Of a stretch of DNA of 64,000 bases, positions 37,499-46,525 are shown in pieces. Below the pieces are notes generated by a model. That model had not been told where the DNA came from. It ran no database searches and saw nothing but the letters and a program-made list of their open reading frames with translations. Source of the stretch: UBA5359 sp002410925 [NCBI: bacterium UBP13_UBA5359] (GTDB lineage Bacteria; UBP13; UBA5359); contig DHPR01000033.1 of the NCBI GenBank assembly GCA_002410925.1, positions 369,364 to 433,363 of the forward strand. The letters are read 5' to 3'. Within the stretch, counting starts at the first letter, position 1. Every line of letters begins with the position of its first letter. A program made the position numbers and the translations under genes.

Positions 37499-38742
37499 AT
37501 ATCATGCTCAACGGCAAAGTCTATCATCAACGGTCCGCTTGTCCAAGTATCGAAGGCGGCCTTGACGGAAAAATCAACTTCCTTGCCATATCCCTTTATA
37601 TTTCTTATAGTATCAAGGATACGAAAGGCGGAAATACTTCCTACCGTACCCTCTTCCGGGTCGGGCAAGACACCTTTCAACAGGGCAGTCTCTCTGACAC
37701 GGCGCAGCAGCTTGATAATCTCTTCACCAATTGCTTCCTGTGTTTTGCTCCCATCAATTCTGGCGTTGATAATCGCTTCACCTCGTCTGAAAATCAGCTT
37801 GTTCTCCATGATATGGAAGGAGAGAAGAACGGGCTCCCCCGGCGTCGTATTGGTAAATGATGAAACTGTAACAACACTATTGCGTTTTGCTTCTGCCAGC
37901 AACCTCACAGCATGTTCAAATTGCTCACGGCTCCAATACACACCGTTACCGACTGCAAGCCTCTTTTCTCTTAAGGCCGAGACAGCATCACGAGCACTTC
38001 TGGCACCCATACGCACTGCGGTTTTGTCGGCTTCATCAATCAGCGCGAGCAATTTAGCCCTGCATTTTGTAGGGTTATAATAATCCGGAACAGCTCCCAG
38101 CGTCAGTACCTGGTCAGCCCGAAAAACGACCTGGCCGCGCTCCTTGACAATGGCCATACGCCGGGCAAAGGCTCTTACATCTACCACATCGGTTTTTAAA
38201 CGCTCTATCTCCTTCAACAGGGAACGCTTGCTGGCATTAAGTTTTGCTACCTCATTCTCTGCCGATGATAGTTTAACAGATGTTGATGCATAATCTCTTT
38301 TGAGCATGGAAATAGCCCTTTCCAGCTTTTGCAACTCATCATTTTTATGCTCAAGCTCTTTCGTAGCCTTACTCAGCTGCTGCTTGAGAACCTTTTCCTT
38401 TGATGCATAATCAGTGGAAATCTTATATAATTTACCACGCAAAAGAACCAGCTGCGTATTACGCTGGCTGATTTGCGCATTAAGATAGAGAAGTTTTTTT
38501 CCCAGCTTCTCTACCCCGAAGAGCGCCAGGCGCGCCTGCTCTGAAAGCAGTAAAATAGCTCCCAGAGTAAGCATAGTAATAAGCATACCGGTAACAATCG
38601 TAACCAGAGTAGCCGTATGACGTGGACGCAATCCCAGAAGGCTACGTCTTTTTCTGCCCACATTGCTACCCAGACGATCGCCTATCAAAGCTATAGCGCC
38701 GCTGACTACAACGAGGATGGCTATAAACAAAAAGCTGAACAC
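37495..38742 (-). CDS. DUF3084 membrane protein with coiled coil
   Basis: 415 residues. Two N-terminal membrane helices flank the basic loop GDRLGSNVGRKRRSLLGLRPRHTATLVTIVTG-type segment characteristic of DUF3084, followed by a long coiled coil (about 90-190) and a mixed C-terminal domain. The family is common in Cyanobacteria and some other diderms; function unknown. Its place between lptF/G and the yqgF-like gene suggests an envelope role, possibly linked to LPS transport. Confidence 0.82.
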   Translation of the reverse strand: MFSFLFIAILVVVSGAIALIGDRLGSNVGRKRRSLLGLRPRHTATLVTIVTGMLITMLTLGAILLLSEQARLALFGVEKLGKKLLYLNAQISQRNTQLVLLRGKLYKISTDYASKEKVLKQQLSKATKELEHKNDELQKLERAISMLKRDYASTSVKLSSAENEVAKLNASKRSLLKEIERLKTDVVDVRAFARRMAIVKERGQVVFRADQVLTLGAVPDYYNPTKCRAKLLALIDEADKTAVRMGARSARDAVSALREKRLAVGNGVYWSREQFEHAVRLLAEAKRNSVVTVSSFTNTTPGEPVLLSFHIMENKLIFRRGEAIINARIDGSKTQEAIGEEIIKLLRRVRETALLKGVLPDPEEGTVGSISAFRILDTIRNIKGYGKEVDFSVKAAFDTWTSGPLMIDFAVEHDI

Positions 38743-38766
38743 CTTACCGACCTCCTATTATCATGC

Positions 38767-39858
38767 CTATGCCTGTCGAATTGCTCGCCCAATCAGAACT
38801 ATTCCGGCAACGGCCACAATGCCGTTGGCCATCCAGGCCGCCATCCACGGGGGCATATTACCGCTTTGCCCGAGCCTTAAGCCTAGAGTCATCAAAACAT
38901 AATAGATAAATATGATAACCAGGCTTAGTCCAACTCCCATAGAGGAAGAACTTCTATGCGGCTTCAAACCTAAAGGCACCCCAATAAGCGCAAATATGAA
39001 ACTGGCAAACGGCACAGCAAACTTCATATGCAGCTGCGTCATAAGAGGCGCAGTATTCTCTCCCTCCCTGGCAAGGATTGCAACCAGTTGCCTTATCTCA
39101 CCGGCACTCATATCTTCAGGACGCTTTCGGCGCTGCAAGAGGTGTTCCGGCGTATTGGAGAGAAGCAAGCATTGCCGCTTGAATTCTATCTTATAGGTTC
39201 TACCTTCGGCATTCATTCTCTGAGAAAAACCGTTTACCAGATTCCACATGCGTCCGCTCCAGACAGCCTTTCTGGCATAAGTTAGAGCAATTGGCCTGCC
39301 GCCGGCATCCTTTTCCAGTATGGAAACGCCCTGCATCTCTTTGCGCGCCGCATCAAAGGTATCTGCAGAGATAATACGTGAAGACTTTTCACCGCGTTCC
39401 TGCAAAAGCACATTTCTCGCCTTGCTCTTCAATTCTTTGCCTTCGGAGAAGCTGATGACGATGGCTTCAGAGAGAGAATTGGCCATGGGAACAACCGTTT
39501 CATTTAAAAATATCCCGGCCAGACTAACAATCGTTGCCATAGCAATGACCGGTCCGAGGCACCTTATCAGACTTATACCCCCGGCTTGCATAGCAATTAT
39601 CTCACTATCAGCCGAAAGCCGCCCGAAAGAGAGCAATGTAGCTACCAGCATAGCCATAGGGAAGCTCATGGCTGCTATACCGGGCAACCCCAATACAAGT
39701 ATTTTAGCCACACCGATAAGAGGGGCACCATTATCAACCATCAGGCGGCTTAAATCGAGTATTCTGCCGGCAACCAGTGCTATGGTAAATACCGCTATCC
39801 CAAATAGGAATGGACCTCTTAATTCCGATAATATATATCTGTCAATCAATCGTCTCAC
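38767..39858 (-). CDS. LptF/LptG-family LPS export permease
   Basis: 363 residues. Typical YjgP/YjgQ layout: N-terminal IDRYILSELRGPFLFG, three membrane helices, a periplasmic beta-jellyroll about 140-260, and three C-terminal helices containing FASFIFALIGVPLGL. Together with LptB it extracts LPS from the inner membrane. Only one permease gene is present in this cluster; the functional complex usually needs two different ones or a homodimer. The start overlaps the lptB stop by four bases. Confidence 0.92.
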   Translation of the reverse strand: MRRLIDRYILSELRGPFLFGIAVFTIALVAGRILDLSRLMVDNGAPLIGVAKILVLGLPGIAAMSFPMAMLVATLLSFGRLSADSEIIAMQAGGISLIRCLGPVIAMATIVSLAGIFLNETVVPMANSLSEAIVISFSEGKELKSKARNVLLQERGEKSSRIISADTFDAARKEMQGVSILEKDAGGRPIALTYARKAVWSGRMWNLVNGFSQRMNAEGRTYKIEFKRQCLLLSNTPEHLLQRRKRPEDMSAGEIRQLVAILAREGENTAPLMTQLHMKFAVPFASFIFALIGVPLGLKPHRSSSSMGVGLSLVIIFIYYVLMTLGLRLGQSGNMPPWMAAWMANGIVAVAGIVLIGRAIRQA

Positions 39859-40592
39859 AGAGAGAACCTCTCTCCTAGATAAAACTCCCTGGCTACCGGG
39901 CTGTCACTTATCTCTGTTGAAGTACCCGATAGCAGTATTCTGCCGTCATGCATCAAATAAGCCCTCTCCGTAATAGAGAGCGTTTCTCTGACGTTATGAT
40001 CGGTTATCAGAACTCCCAAACCCCTATCTCTGAGATGCATTATCAGTTCCTGCAGCTCTCCAATAGCGATAGGATCTATACCGGTAAACGGTTCATCAAG
40101 CAGAATAAAGGATGGTGATGCCGCCAACGAACGTGCTATCTCCACCCGACGCCTTTCTCCCCCTGACAGAGCGCTGCCGTTTCTGCCGGCAAGATGAGCT
40201 ATATTAAATTCCTGCATCAGCGATTCAGCCCGCTCAACCTGCTCCTTTCCATGCAATCCGGCAGCCTGGCAAACCATTAATATGTTATCTCTGACGCTGA
40301 GACGACGAAAGATGGATGCTTCCTGTGCCAGATAGCCTATACCCATAAGGGCTCTTTTATGCATCGGCTTGTTGGTAATCTCCTCGCTATCAATGACAAC
40401 CTTTCCCTCATCGGCACGCACAAGGCCTACCATCATATAAAAGGTAGTGGTCTTGCCTGCTCCGTTAGGGCCAAGCAAACCTACTATCTCGCCGCGTTCT
40501 AAATTTAAACATACTCTATTCACGACAGTCCTGGCACCATACCTCTTAACCAATCCTGTGCCTGCAATGCTCTCAGCCATTCTTATCTGCAT
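39855..40592 (-). CDS. lptB: LPS export ABC transporter ATPase LptB
   Basis: 245 residues. Walker A GLLGPNGAGKTTTFYM, signature LSGGERRRVEIARSL, Walker B FILLDEPFTGIDPI and switch His in VLITDHNVRETL. The FTGIDPIA and VRETLS segments are typical of LptB. It powers LPS extraction and transport. It overlaps the LptA-like gene by about 20 bases if the first ATG is used; ATG 40580 is an alternative. Confidence 0.95.
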   Translation of the reverse strand: MQIRMAESIAGTGLVKRYGARTVVNRVCLNLERGEIVGLLGPNGAGKTTTFYMMVGLVRADEGKVVIDSEEITNKPMHKRALMGIGYLAQEASIFRRLSVRDNILMVCQAAGLHGKEQVERAESLMQEFNIAHLAGRNGSALSGGERRRVEIARSLAASPSFILLDEPFTGIDPIAIGELQELIMHLRDRGLGVLITDHNVRETLSITERAYLMHDGRILLSGTSTEISDSPVAREFYLGERFSL

Positions 40593-41166
40593 CCTCTAAA
40601 GGCATTTCCAGCCGGGCATTTCCCTCAGCCCTTATCAATCCGCTCGTAAAGAGCATCCTCTCTGCGCTGATGCTCTTATCAGCCTGCCAGGCCTTTACGG
40701 CACCACTAAGAGTAATCTCCTTCGAGGCAACTTTATAGATAGCCGTCTCGCAAACAGCCCTTATATCTTCACGCTGAAGACGCACATCACCGCTGGCAGC
40801 GAATACCTGCTTTTCCATCTCCATTTTTTTACTCGACAGGGTAATACCCTCGCCCGCAAGGAGAGGATTGCCGGTTACTGTTACACGCCTGCTTTTGCCT
40901 TTGCTGTAAAAAAGCGCCTCTCCTCCGGTTATCTTACAACTATTCTCTCTTATTTTAACTGAACCAGCCGCTTTAAAGAGTCCTGTATCTGTTTGATAAT
41001 CTATTCTGTCCGCCTCTATAATCGCAGCCTCGGCAGGACAGAATCCCAAGAGCAAAGACAGATAAAGAAAGCCCAGAAAGATTCCAAGCACCATGCCTGG
41101 AGCATCGTACCGCCGCAAAGCATCGAATTTAATAAAAGGGAAGAACCTTTTGCAATAATAAATCAT
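40573..41166 (-). CDS. LptA/OstA-like periplasmic LPS-transport protein
   Basis: 197 residues. An N-terminal hydrophobic segment (24-47) serves as signal or anchor, followed by an OstA beta-jellyroll: ADRIDYQTDTGLFKAAGSVKI, ALFYSKGKSRRVTVTGN, ASGDVRLQREDI and ITLSGAVKAW. LptA bridges the periplasm; because no separate LptC is seen, an uncleaved anchor would let it act as LptC/LptA combined, which is inference. Good ribosome site GAGGAGGG. First gene of the lpt transcript. Confidence 0.85.
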   Translation of the reverse strand: MIYYCKRFFPFIKFDALRRYDAPGMVLGIFLGFLYLSLLLGFCPAEAAIIEADRIDYQTDTGLFKAAGSVKIRENSCKITGGEALFYSKGKSRRVTVTGNPLLAGEGITLSSKKMEMEKQVFAASGDVRLQREDIRAVCETAIYKVASKEITLSGAVKAWQADKSISAERMLFTSGLIRAEGNARLEMPLEDADKNG

Positions 41167-41504
41167 AAGAATTACCCTCCTCTCTTAATTCTAACCTCTT
41201 TCCTCTTTTTAGCTATAGAAGAGAACACCGGCGCCTATGCCATAAGGACAGGCGCCGGCGACAGTAGCATTATTATAATAGATTTCGACGCAATAGGCCA
41301 ATATCCTACTAAAGAAAAATGTGCATGCCAGACTAAGTATACAACGCCGGATACCCGCTTCTGCAATAGTTAGATCATTACCCGACATGCACATGCCTTG
41401 TGAAATGCATCTTTATACGATAGAATTAATAAGGTCTCGATGGCCTTGAGCTGCTAATAGTAACTATTGATATTGCTACATAATAGATGAAAGGTATCGA
41501 TAAT
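41167..41504. other. divergent intergenic region with inverted repeats
   Basis: About 340 bases between lptA (-) and the GT2 gene (+). It contains CCGGCGCCT/AGGCGCCGG (41228-41236 and 41250-41258, 13-base loop) and ATGTGCATG/CATGCACAT (41319-41327 and 41386-41394). Neither is followed by a T-run. No clear consensus promoter was found on either side. I see no convincing small gene. Confidence 0.5.
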
Positions 41505-42254
41505 ATGCTTCAGCAAAGTATTTCAGTAATCCTCCCAGCATTTAACGAAGAAGCAAATATTGAACAAGCAGTCAAGCTATCCCTGGAGATAATGCCAGAC
41601 TATTTCAGTGAGGTAGAGATCATACCGGTAAACGACGGCAGTGCGGATGCCACAGGCGCTCTTATCGAGCGCCTGGCTGATAATGATCCGCGAGTAAGAC
41701 CGGTTCATCACTCTGTTAACAGGGGTTACGGCGCTGCTTTACGTTCCGGGTTCGAGGCCGTCGGCGGCGAGCTGATATTCTTTACCGATGCGGATAACCA
41801 ATTCGACCTCCATGAGATAACCTTGCTGATAGAGAGATTGAAAGAAGCGGATATGATTATCGGATATAGAATTCGGCGTAACGATCATTTTATGCGCATT
41901 GTCAATGCTTTTCTGTATAACATGCTGATACGGGTATTATTCGGACTGAAGGTAAGAGATATTGATTGCGCCTTCAAGCTTTTCCGGCGCGATCTGCTAA
42001 AAGAGATAAAGCTCGAATCTGATGGTGCGCTCATTAGCGCAGAACTGCTTATCAAAGCCAAAATGTCCGGTTGCAGTATAACCGAGGTCGGAGTTCATCA
42101 CTTTCCACGCCTGACAGGAGAGCAGACCGGTGCTAATCTTAAAGTTATCTTAAAGGCCTTCGTAGAAATATTTAAATTCTACAGCAAGCTTAAACATTCT
42201 ACCACTGCCCACTGCTCTTGCAAATGTGCTTCCGGCAAGAAAGGCTGCTGCTAA
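41505..42254 (+). CDS. family 2 glycosyltransferase, polyprenyl-phosphate sugar synthase-like
   Basis: 249 residues. GT-A fold: ISVILPAFNEEANIEQAV, IIPVNDGSADATG, NRGYGAALRSGF, FTDADNQFD (DxD-like metal site) and DIDCAFKLFRRDLL, as in DPM1/ArnC-like enzymes that charge undecaprenyl phosphate with a sugar. No C-terminal membrane helices, so it is a soluble or peripheral type. The tail is odd: CSCKCASGKKGCC, six Cys within 13 residues. ATG 41505 is preferred (AAAGG ten bases upstream). It is followed two bases later by an ArnT/PMT-type gene, which could use its product. Confidence 0.88.
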   Translation: MLQQSISVILPAFNEEANIEQAVKLSLEIMPDYFSEVEIIPVNDGSADATGALIERLADNDPRVRPVHHSVNRGYGAALRSGFEAVGGELIFFTDADNQFDLHEITLLIERLKEADMIIGYRIRRNDHFMRIVNAFLYNMLIRVLFGLKVRDIDCAFKLFRRDLLKEIKLESDGALISAELLIKAKMSGCSITEVGVHHFPRLTGEQTGANLKVILKAFVEIFKFYSKLKHSTTAHCSCKCASGKKGCC

Positions 42255-42256
42255 TT

Positions 42257-43858
42257 ATGAATAATGAAAAAAAACGTACAATTTGGACTCCGGGCATGAT
42301 GCTGCTGTCATCCTTCTCGATAGTTACAATCATTCTTCTCCTTAATCTGGGTGCTACCACACTATTCGATATGGATGAGCCTACCTATGCTCAGATAGCT
42401 CGAGAAATAGTTAAAACGGGAGACTGGATAACCTTGCGTTTCAATGGTTTGCCATGGTTTGATAAACCACCTCTCTTCTTCTGGCTGATTGGAGCATCCT
42501 TTAAACTCTTTGGCTTTAACGAATTTGCCGTTCGTCTGCCGTCCGCCCTTGCGGCTTTGGGAACGCTGATAATTACATATCTTTTAGGTTGTGCCTACTT
42601 TGGCAATCAGCGGCAGGGAATTAAAACCATGCTTATAACGGCCGGATGCTTGCAGTTCTATGTCATTGCCCGCCTGGCAGTGGTCGATATGCTTCTGACA
42701 TTTTTTATTACCCTTGCAATCTACTCTTTTGTGCTATGGCGCCAGGGCAAGAAAAATGCTATTTTACTAAGTTATGTGGCTATGGCGCTGGCTACAATGA
42801 CCAAAGGACCGGTAGGCGCTATAATACCGGCAGCGGTAATCATTATCTATCTTGCGCAGCAACACCGACTTCGAGATATATTGAAGATGAAACCTCTATC
42901 CGGATTGCTTATCTACTTTCTTCTGGCCGCACCATGGTATCTGGCTGAATACAATCTATACGGCAAGGTATTCATCGATGAATTTTTCGGTCATCGCACA
43001 TTCACAAGATACCTACAACCTCTGGAACAGCAAAGCGGCCCCATATATTTCTATATTGTTTTCTTATTGATCGGCCTCTTTCCGTGGTCTCTCTTCCTTC
43101 CGAGCGCCATTACCGCATCTATCAAGAATAGAAGAGACCCCCTGCCTCTTATCTGGGCAGGTTTTATTTTTCTTTTTTTTACCGGAGCAGCTACCAAGCT
43201 TCCAAATTACATGCTTCCCCTTTATCCGGCTCTGGCTCTGACCATAGCCGGCATATGGCCTGAGAGCAATCCGCTCGATATTCGGGGACAACGGCGGGCC
43301 TATGGTGGAGCAATAGCATTAATAGCGGCTTCCGCCTTGCTGACATGGGGTATCTTTTGGCTGGCGCATAACAAGCTGGACCAGGCGGTAGCAACAGAGC
43401 AGATCAAACGAATACTCCCCGTACTAATGATATTACCGGCAGGCTTTTCAATCTCCTGCCTTGCTGCGGCCTTAAGGCGAGAGGGCGCTATTATCTATAA
43501 AGGTATTACCTTAACGGCTTTATCCTTTATAACGCTCTTAGGGTTATTGATATTTCCAGCGCTTAATGCCACCAAACCGCTGCCTGAACTGGCTGCTGAG
43601 GCTGCAACCTTGTTGGGGAACGATGAACCTATATACAGTTATGAGATGTTCAATGCCAGTATAACTTACTATTCCGAACGTAGAATGCTCCGTGTGAAGT
43701 CATTACAAGAGGTTTCAAAAGCATTACAGCACCGAGAGAATATGTTGATGCTTGTCAAGCAGATAAACTATGATGCTTTTCCGACGCATATCAAAGACAG
43801 CTTCGAAACAGCAGCATCGGCAGGAAATATTCTGCTGCTCAAAGAGATACCGAAGTAA
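42257..43858 (+). CDS. ArnT/PMT-like (GT39/GT83) membrane glycosyltransferase
   Basis: 533 residues with about a dozen hydrophobic segments. The first periplasmic loop has the catalytic acidic motif DMDEPTYAQIAREI and the following WFDKPPLFFWLIG, signature of lipid-linked sugar transferases such as ArnT. It should move a sugar from undecaprenyl phosphate to lipid A, a glycan or a protein outside the membrane. Start ATG 42257 follows the GT2 stop by two bases, so the two form a donor-maker/transferase pair. Acceptor unknown. It converges with the aldo/keto reductase gene. Confidence 0.88.
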   Translation: MNNEKKRTIWTPGMMLLSSFSIVTIILLLNLGATTLFDMDEPTYAQIAREIVKTGDWITLRFNGLPWFDKPPLFFWLIGASFKLFGFNEFAVRLPSALAALGTLIITYLLGCAYFGNQRQGIKTMLITAGCLQFYVIARLAVVDMLLTFFITLAIYSFVLWRQGKKNAILLSYVAMALATMTKGPVGAIIPAAVIIIYLAQQHRLRDILKMKPLSGLLIYFLLAAPWYLAEYNLYGKVFIDEFFGHRTFTRYLQPLEQQSGPIYFYIVFLLIGLFPWSLFLPSAITASIKNRRDPLPLIWAGFIFLFFTGAATKLPNYMLPLYPALALTIAGIWPESNPLDIRGQRRAYGGAIALIAASALLTWGIFWLAHNKLDQAVATEQIKRILPVLMILPAGFSISCLAAALRREGAIIYKGITLTALSFITLLGLLIFPALNATKPLPELAAEAATLLGNDEPIYSYEMFNASITYYSERRMLRVKSLQEVSKALQHRENMLMLVKQINYDAFPTHIKDSFETAASAGNILLLKEIPK

Positions 43859-43896
43859 CGTCCGATACCATAAAGAAAGAAAAGAGCGTAAGGCTG

Positions 43897-45024
43897 CTAC
43901 GCTTTACACTCTTTCATGGCAGCTGTTGTTTCCTTTAGCTGCTTGATTATCGGTATATGCTGAGGGCATCTCGGTTCGCATTGTCCGCACTCTACGCAGG
44001 CAGATGCCCGTCCATCCTCATTTTTCTCCGGCTTATGGAGCTCTTCGTATCTTTCCACAGCCAGTTTTCGCAACCCGTAGGCTCTGTTCATGTTCATTGC
44101 CATAAAGTTTGCCGGAATATCAACACCATTAGGGCAGGGCATACAGTAATTGCAGCCGGTACAATATAGATCGGCCAGCCGTTTCAGATCTGCAGCCAAT
44201 TTCATCACACTTTCGTATTCCTCGTTCGTCAACGGTTGCTCGCAGGAAGCTGAGACAATATTCTCTTCCAGCATTTGCATACTACCCATCCCGGATAGAG
44301 CAAGGCTGACATGAGGATTAGAGAGAACAAAACGTATGGCTAACTCTGGAGTACTAGATACGCCCGGCACGGCTCTCATAAGCTTTTCAGAAGGATGCAT
44401 AAGCCTGCCTCCGGCTACAGGCCCCATAACGACTACACCCACTCCTTTGGAATGAGCATAAGCAACAGCATCCTCGTTACTGCGATCCAGTAAATTATAC
44501 TGAAGTGTTATTACCTCGAACTCTCCTGTATCGATAAGCCTTATAAGATTCTGCGGTGTATCATGGAAAGAGATACAGCAATGCTTGAAAAGCCCTTCAT
44601 CATATGCTCTGCGCGCCTCCTGACCGAAGCCACCGGGAACATCATACTTCTCCGTATATGTCTGCCAGTCCATACCGTGCACCACACAATAGAAATCAAT
44701 ACAATCGGTCCCCAATCTATGTAGCGACTGATCGAGTGTGCGACGCCATATTTCAGGCGAAGAATGATCCCAAACAGGGTTTTTAGTGGAAATATATACC
44801 TTGTCACGAAGATCCCTCAGAGCCTCCCCCAAAACAGCCTCACACTCTCCATTGCCGTAGCCGACTGCGGTATCGAAATAATTCATACCCATCCTGACTG
44901 CCCGCCTCAGCATAGGAATAGCCTCGGCCCTATTTATATCCTCTCCGGACATAGGAAGGCGCATAGTCCCGAACCCCAGCCTGGATACTTTTGCGCCTGT
45001 TTTGCCTAACTCAGTGTATTGCAT
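43897..45024 (-). CDS. aldo/keto reductase with C-terminal 4Fe-4S ferredoxin domain
   Basis: 375 residues. TIM-barrel with the catalytic tetrad visible: Asp and Tyr in YFDTAVGYGNGE, Lys in YISTKNP, His in DFYCVVHGM. The C-terminus adds iron-sulfur motifs CTGCNYCMPCPNG and CVECGQCEPRCPQ, as in anaerobic Fe-S aldo/keto reductases. It probably moves electrons between NAD(P)H, ferredoxin and a carbonyl substrate. GGAG ribosome site before the ATG. Stands alone between the glycosyltransferases and phosphomannomutase. Confidence 0.93.
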   Translation of the reverse strand: MQYTELGKTGAKVSRLGFGTMRLPMSGEDINRAEAIPMLRRAVRMGMNYFDTAVGYGNGECEAVLGEALRDLRDKVYISTKNPVWDHSSPEIWRRTLDQSLHRLGTDCIDFYCVVHGMDWQTYTEKYDVPGGFGQEARRAYDEGLFKHCCISFHDTPQNLIRLIDTGEFEVITLQYNLLDRSNEDAVAYAHSKGVGVVVMGPVAGGRLMHPSEKLMRAVPGVSSTPELAIRFVLSNPHVSLALSGMGSMQMLEENIVSASCEQPLTNEEYESVMKLAADLKRLADLYCTGCNYCMPCPNGVDIPANFMAMNMNRAYGLRKLAVERYEELHKPEKNEDGRASACVECGQCEPRCPQHIPIIKQLKETTAAMKECKA

Positions 45025-45081
45025 TGCTTAGCTCCTTATTGGAATATTCAAAACACCATCCCTGCCGTTATTTGTGATTGA

Positions 45082-46440
45082 TTACTCTCCTCCCAAAAGA
45101 TTAAGGATTTCCTCGGTTTTCTTCTTTAACAACTCTTTGTCTCCGCGTGTTTCCACATTGAGCCTTACTACCGGCTCTGTGTTGGACATACGCAGATTAA
45201 AACGCCAGCGATCGAATTCCAAACCGATACCGTCCGTCCTGTCTATATGCAGGCTCCTAGGTCCATATTCTGCCAGAACCCTCTCTATAGCCTTAGCCGG
45301 ATTATCGAGCCGTCGATTAATCTCACCGCTGACCGGGTAAAGCTTCTCACGCTCGTATACAAGTTCAGATAATTTTTTACCGCTGTTGCTCATCGTCTCG
45401 AGGACTATCAGCCAGGGTATCATACCGCTATCGCAATAAGCAAAATCTTTGAAGTAGTGGTGAGCTGACATTTCGCCGCCGTAAACGGCATCCTCCGCCC
45501 TCATGCGCTCTTTCATAAAGGCATGCCCCGTCTTGTTCTCTATTGGAGATCCTCCAGCTTCCCTGACTATCTCTACGGTATTCCAGGTTAATCTGGGGTC
45601 ATGAACGATCCCGGCGCCGGAATGTCGTTTCAATATCTGGGAAGCCAGCAGACCTACGATGTAATATCCCTCTATGAATTCTCCATTCTCATCGAAAAAG
45701 AAGCAACGATCATAATCTCCATCCCAGGCAATACCTATATCCGCCTTCTCTCGTCGGACCACTTCAGCCGTTGCTTTACGGTTTTCCGTCAGCAACGGAT
45801 TAGGTACGCCGTTGGGAAATGTTCCATCAGGCGTAAAAAGAAGTTTGATGAAATCGCAAGGCAGATACTTCTCCAGAGCATCCATAACCATGCCGGCACC
45901 ACCGTTGCCGGCATTGCAGACAACCTTGAACGGCTTGATCTTTGCAGCATCAATAAAGCTAAGAAGGCATTCTATATATGCAGGCATAATATTCACTTTC
46001 TCCACATCTCCTGCTACCCGGCCGGTTACCTCCTTGCCGGCAATCACCAGCGCCTCTATCTCTCTTAACCCTGAATCACCGCTTATCGGTCTGGATTGCT
46101 CCCGCACCAGCTTCATACCATTATAGTCTGCCGGATTATGACTGGCGGTAACCATTATTCCCCCATCCAATTCCAGATGAGCGGTGGCAAAGTATATCTG
46201 CTCTGTTCCACAAAGCCCTATATCGACTACATCAACTCCGGCTTTGACAAGTCCCCTGGTCAGAGCACCGGCCAGCGTCGGGCTGGAAAGACGAATGTCG
46301 TATCCAACAGCAATCCTTTTTGGCTGGAACAGAGCGGCATATGCCTGTCCTATACGATAAGCCATCTCCTCATCAAGTTCATCGGGCACCCTGCCACGGA
46401 TATCATATGCCTTAAACGCCGCAATTTTCATAGTGCTCAT
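45082..46440 (-). CDS. phosphomannomutase/phosphoglucomutase
   Basis: 452 residues, normal for the alpha-D-phosphohexomutase family. FKAYDIRGRVPDEL start, active-site Ser in MVTASHNPADYNGMK, metal loop DGDYDRCFFFDENG, sugar loop GGEMSAHHYF, and phosphate loop near the end (RMSNTEPVVRLN). It interconverts hexose 1- and 6-phosphates to supply nucleotide sugars for LPS or glycan building. Strong GGAGGAAAT ribosome site. Confidence 0.95.
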   Translation of the reverse strand: MSTMKIAAFKAYDIRGRVPDELDEEMAYRIGQAYAALFQPKRIAVGYDIRLSSPTLAGALTRGLVKAGVDVVDIGLCGTEQIYFATAHLELDGGIMVTASHNPADYNGMKLVREQSRPISGDSGLREIEALVIAGKEVTGRVAGDVEKVNIMPAYIECLLSFIDAAKIKPFKVVCNAGNGGAGMVMDALEKYLPCDFIKLLFTPDGTFPNGVPNPLLTENRKATAEVVRREKADIGIAWDGDYDRCFFFDENGEFIEGYYIVGLLASQILKRHSGAGIVHDPRLTWNTVEIVREAGGSPIENKTGHAFMKERMRAEDAVYGGEMSAHHYFKDFAYCDSGMIPWLIVLETMSNSGKKLSELVYEREKLYPVSGEINRRLDNPAKAIERVLAEYGPRSLHIDRTDGIGLEFDRWRFNLRMSNTEPVVRLNVETRGDKELLKKKTEEILNLLGGE

Positions 46441-46525
46441 TATTTCCTCCTGCTATTAAGCTTTTCTATCTACTTCAAGTATATTACCCAATACCCGCCA
46501 TTAAGACAACCTGCCATGCATCAAA

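Noticed and set aside
41209-41394. 61-residue frame on the minus strand in the lptA upstream region
   Set aside because: Hydrophobic but without a good ribosome site or recognised motif, and it runs through both inverted repeats; not supported as a gene.
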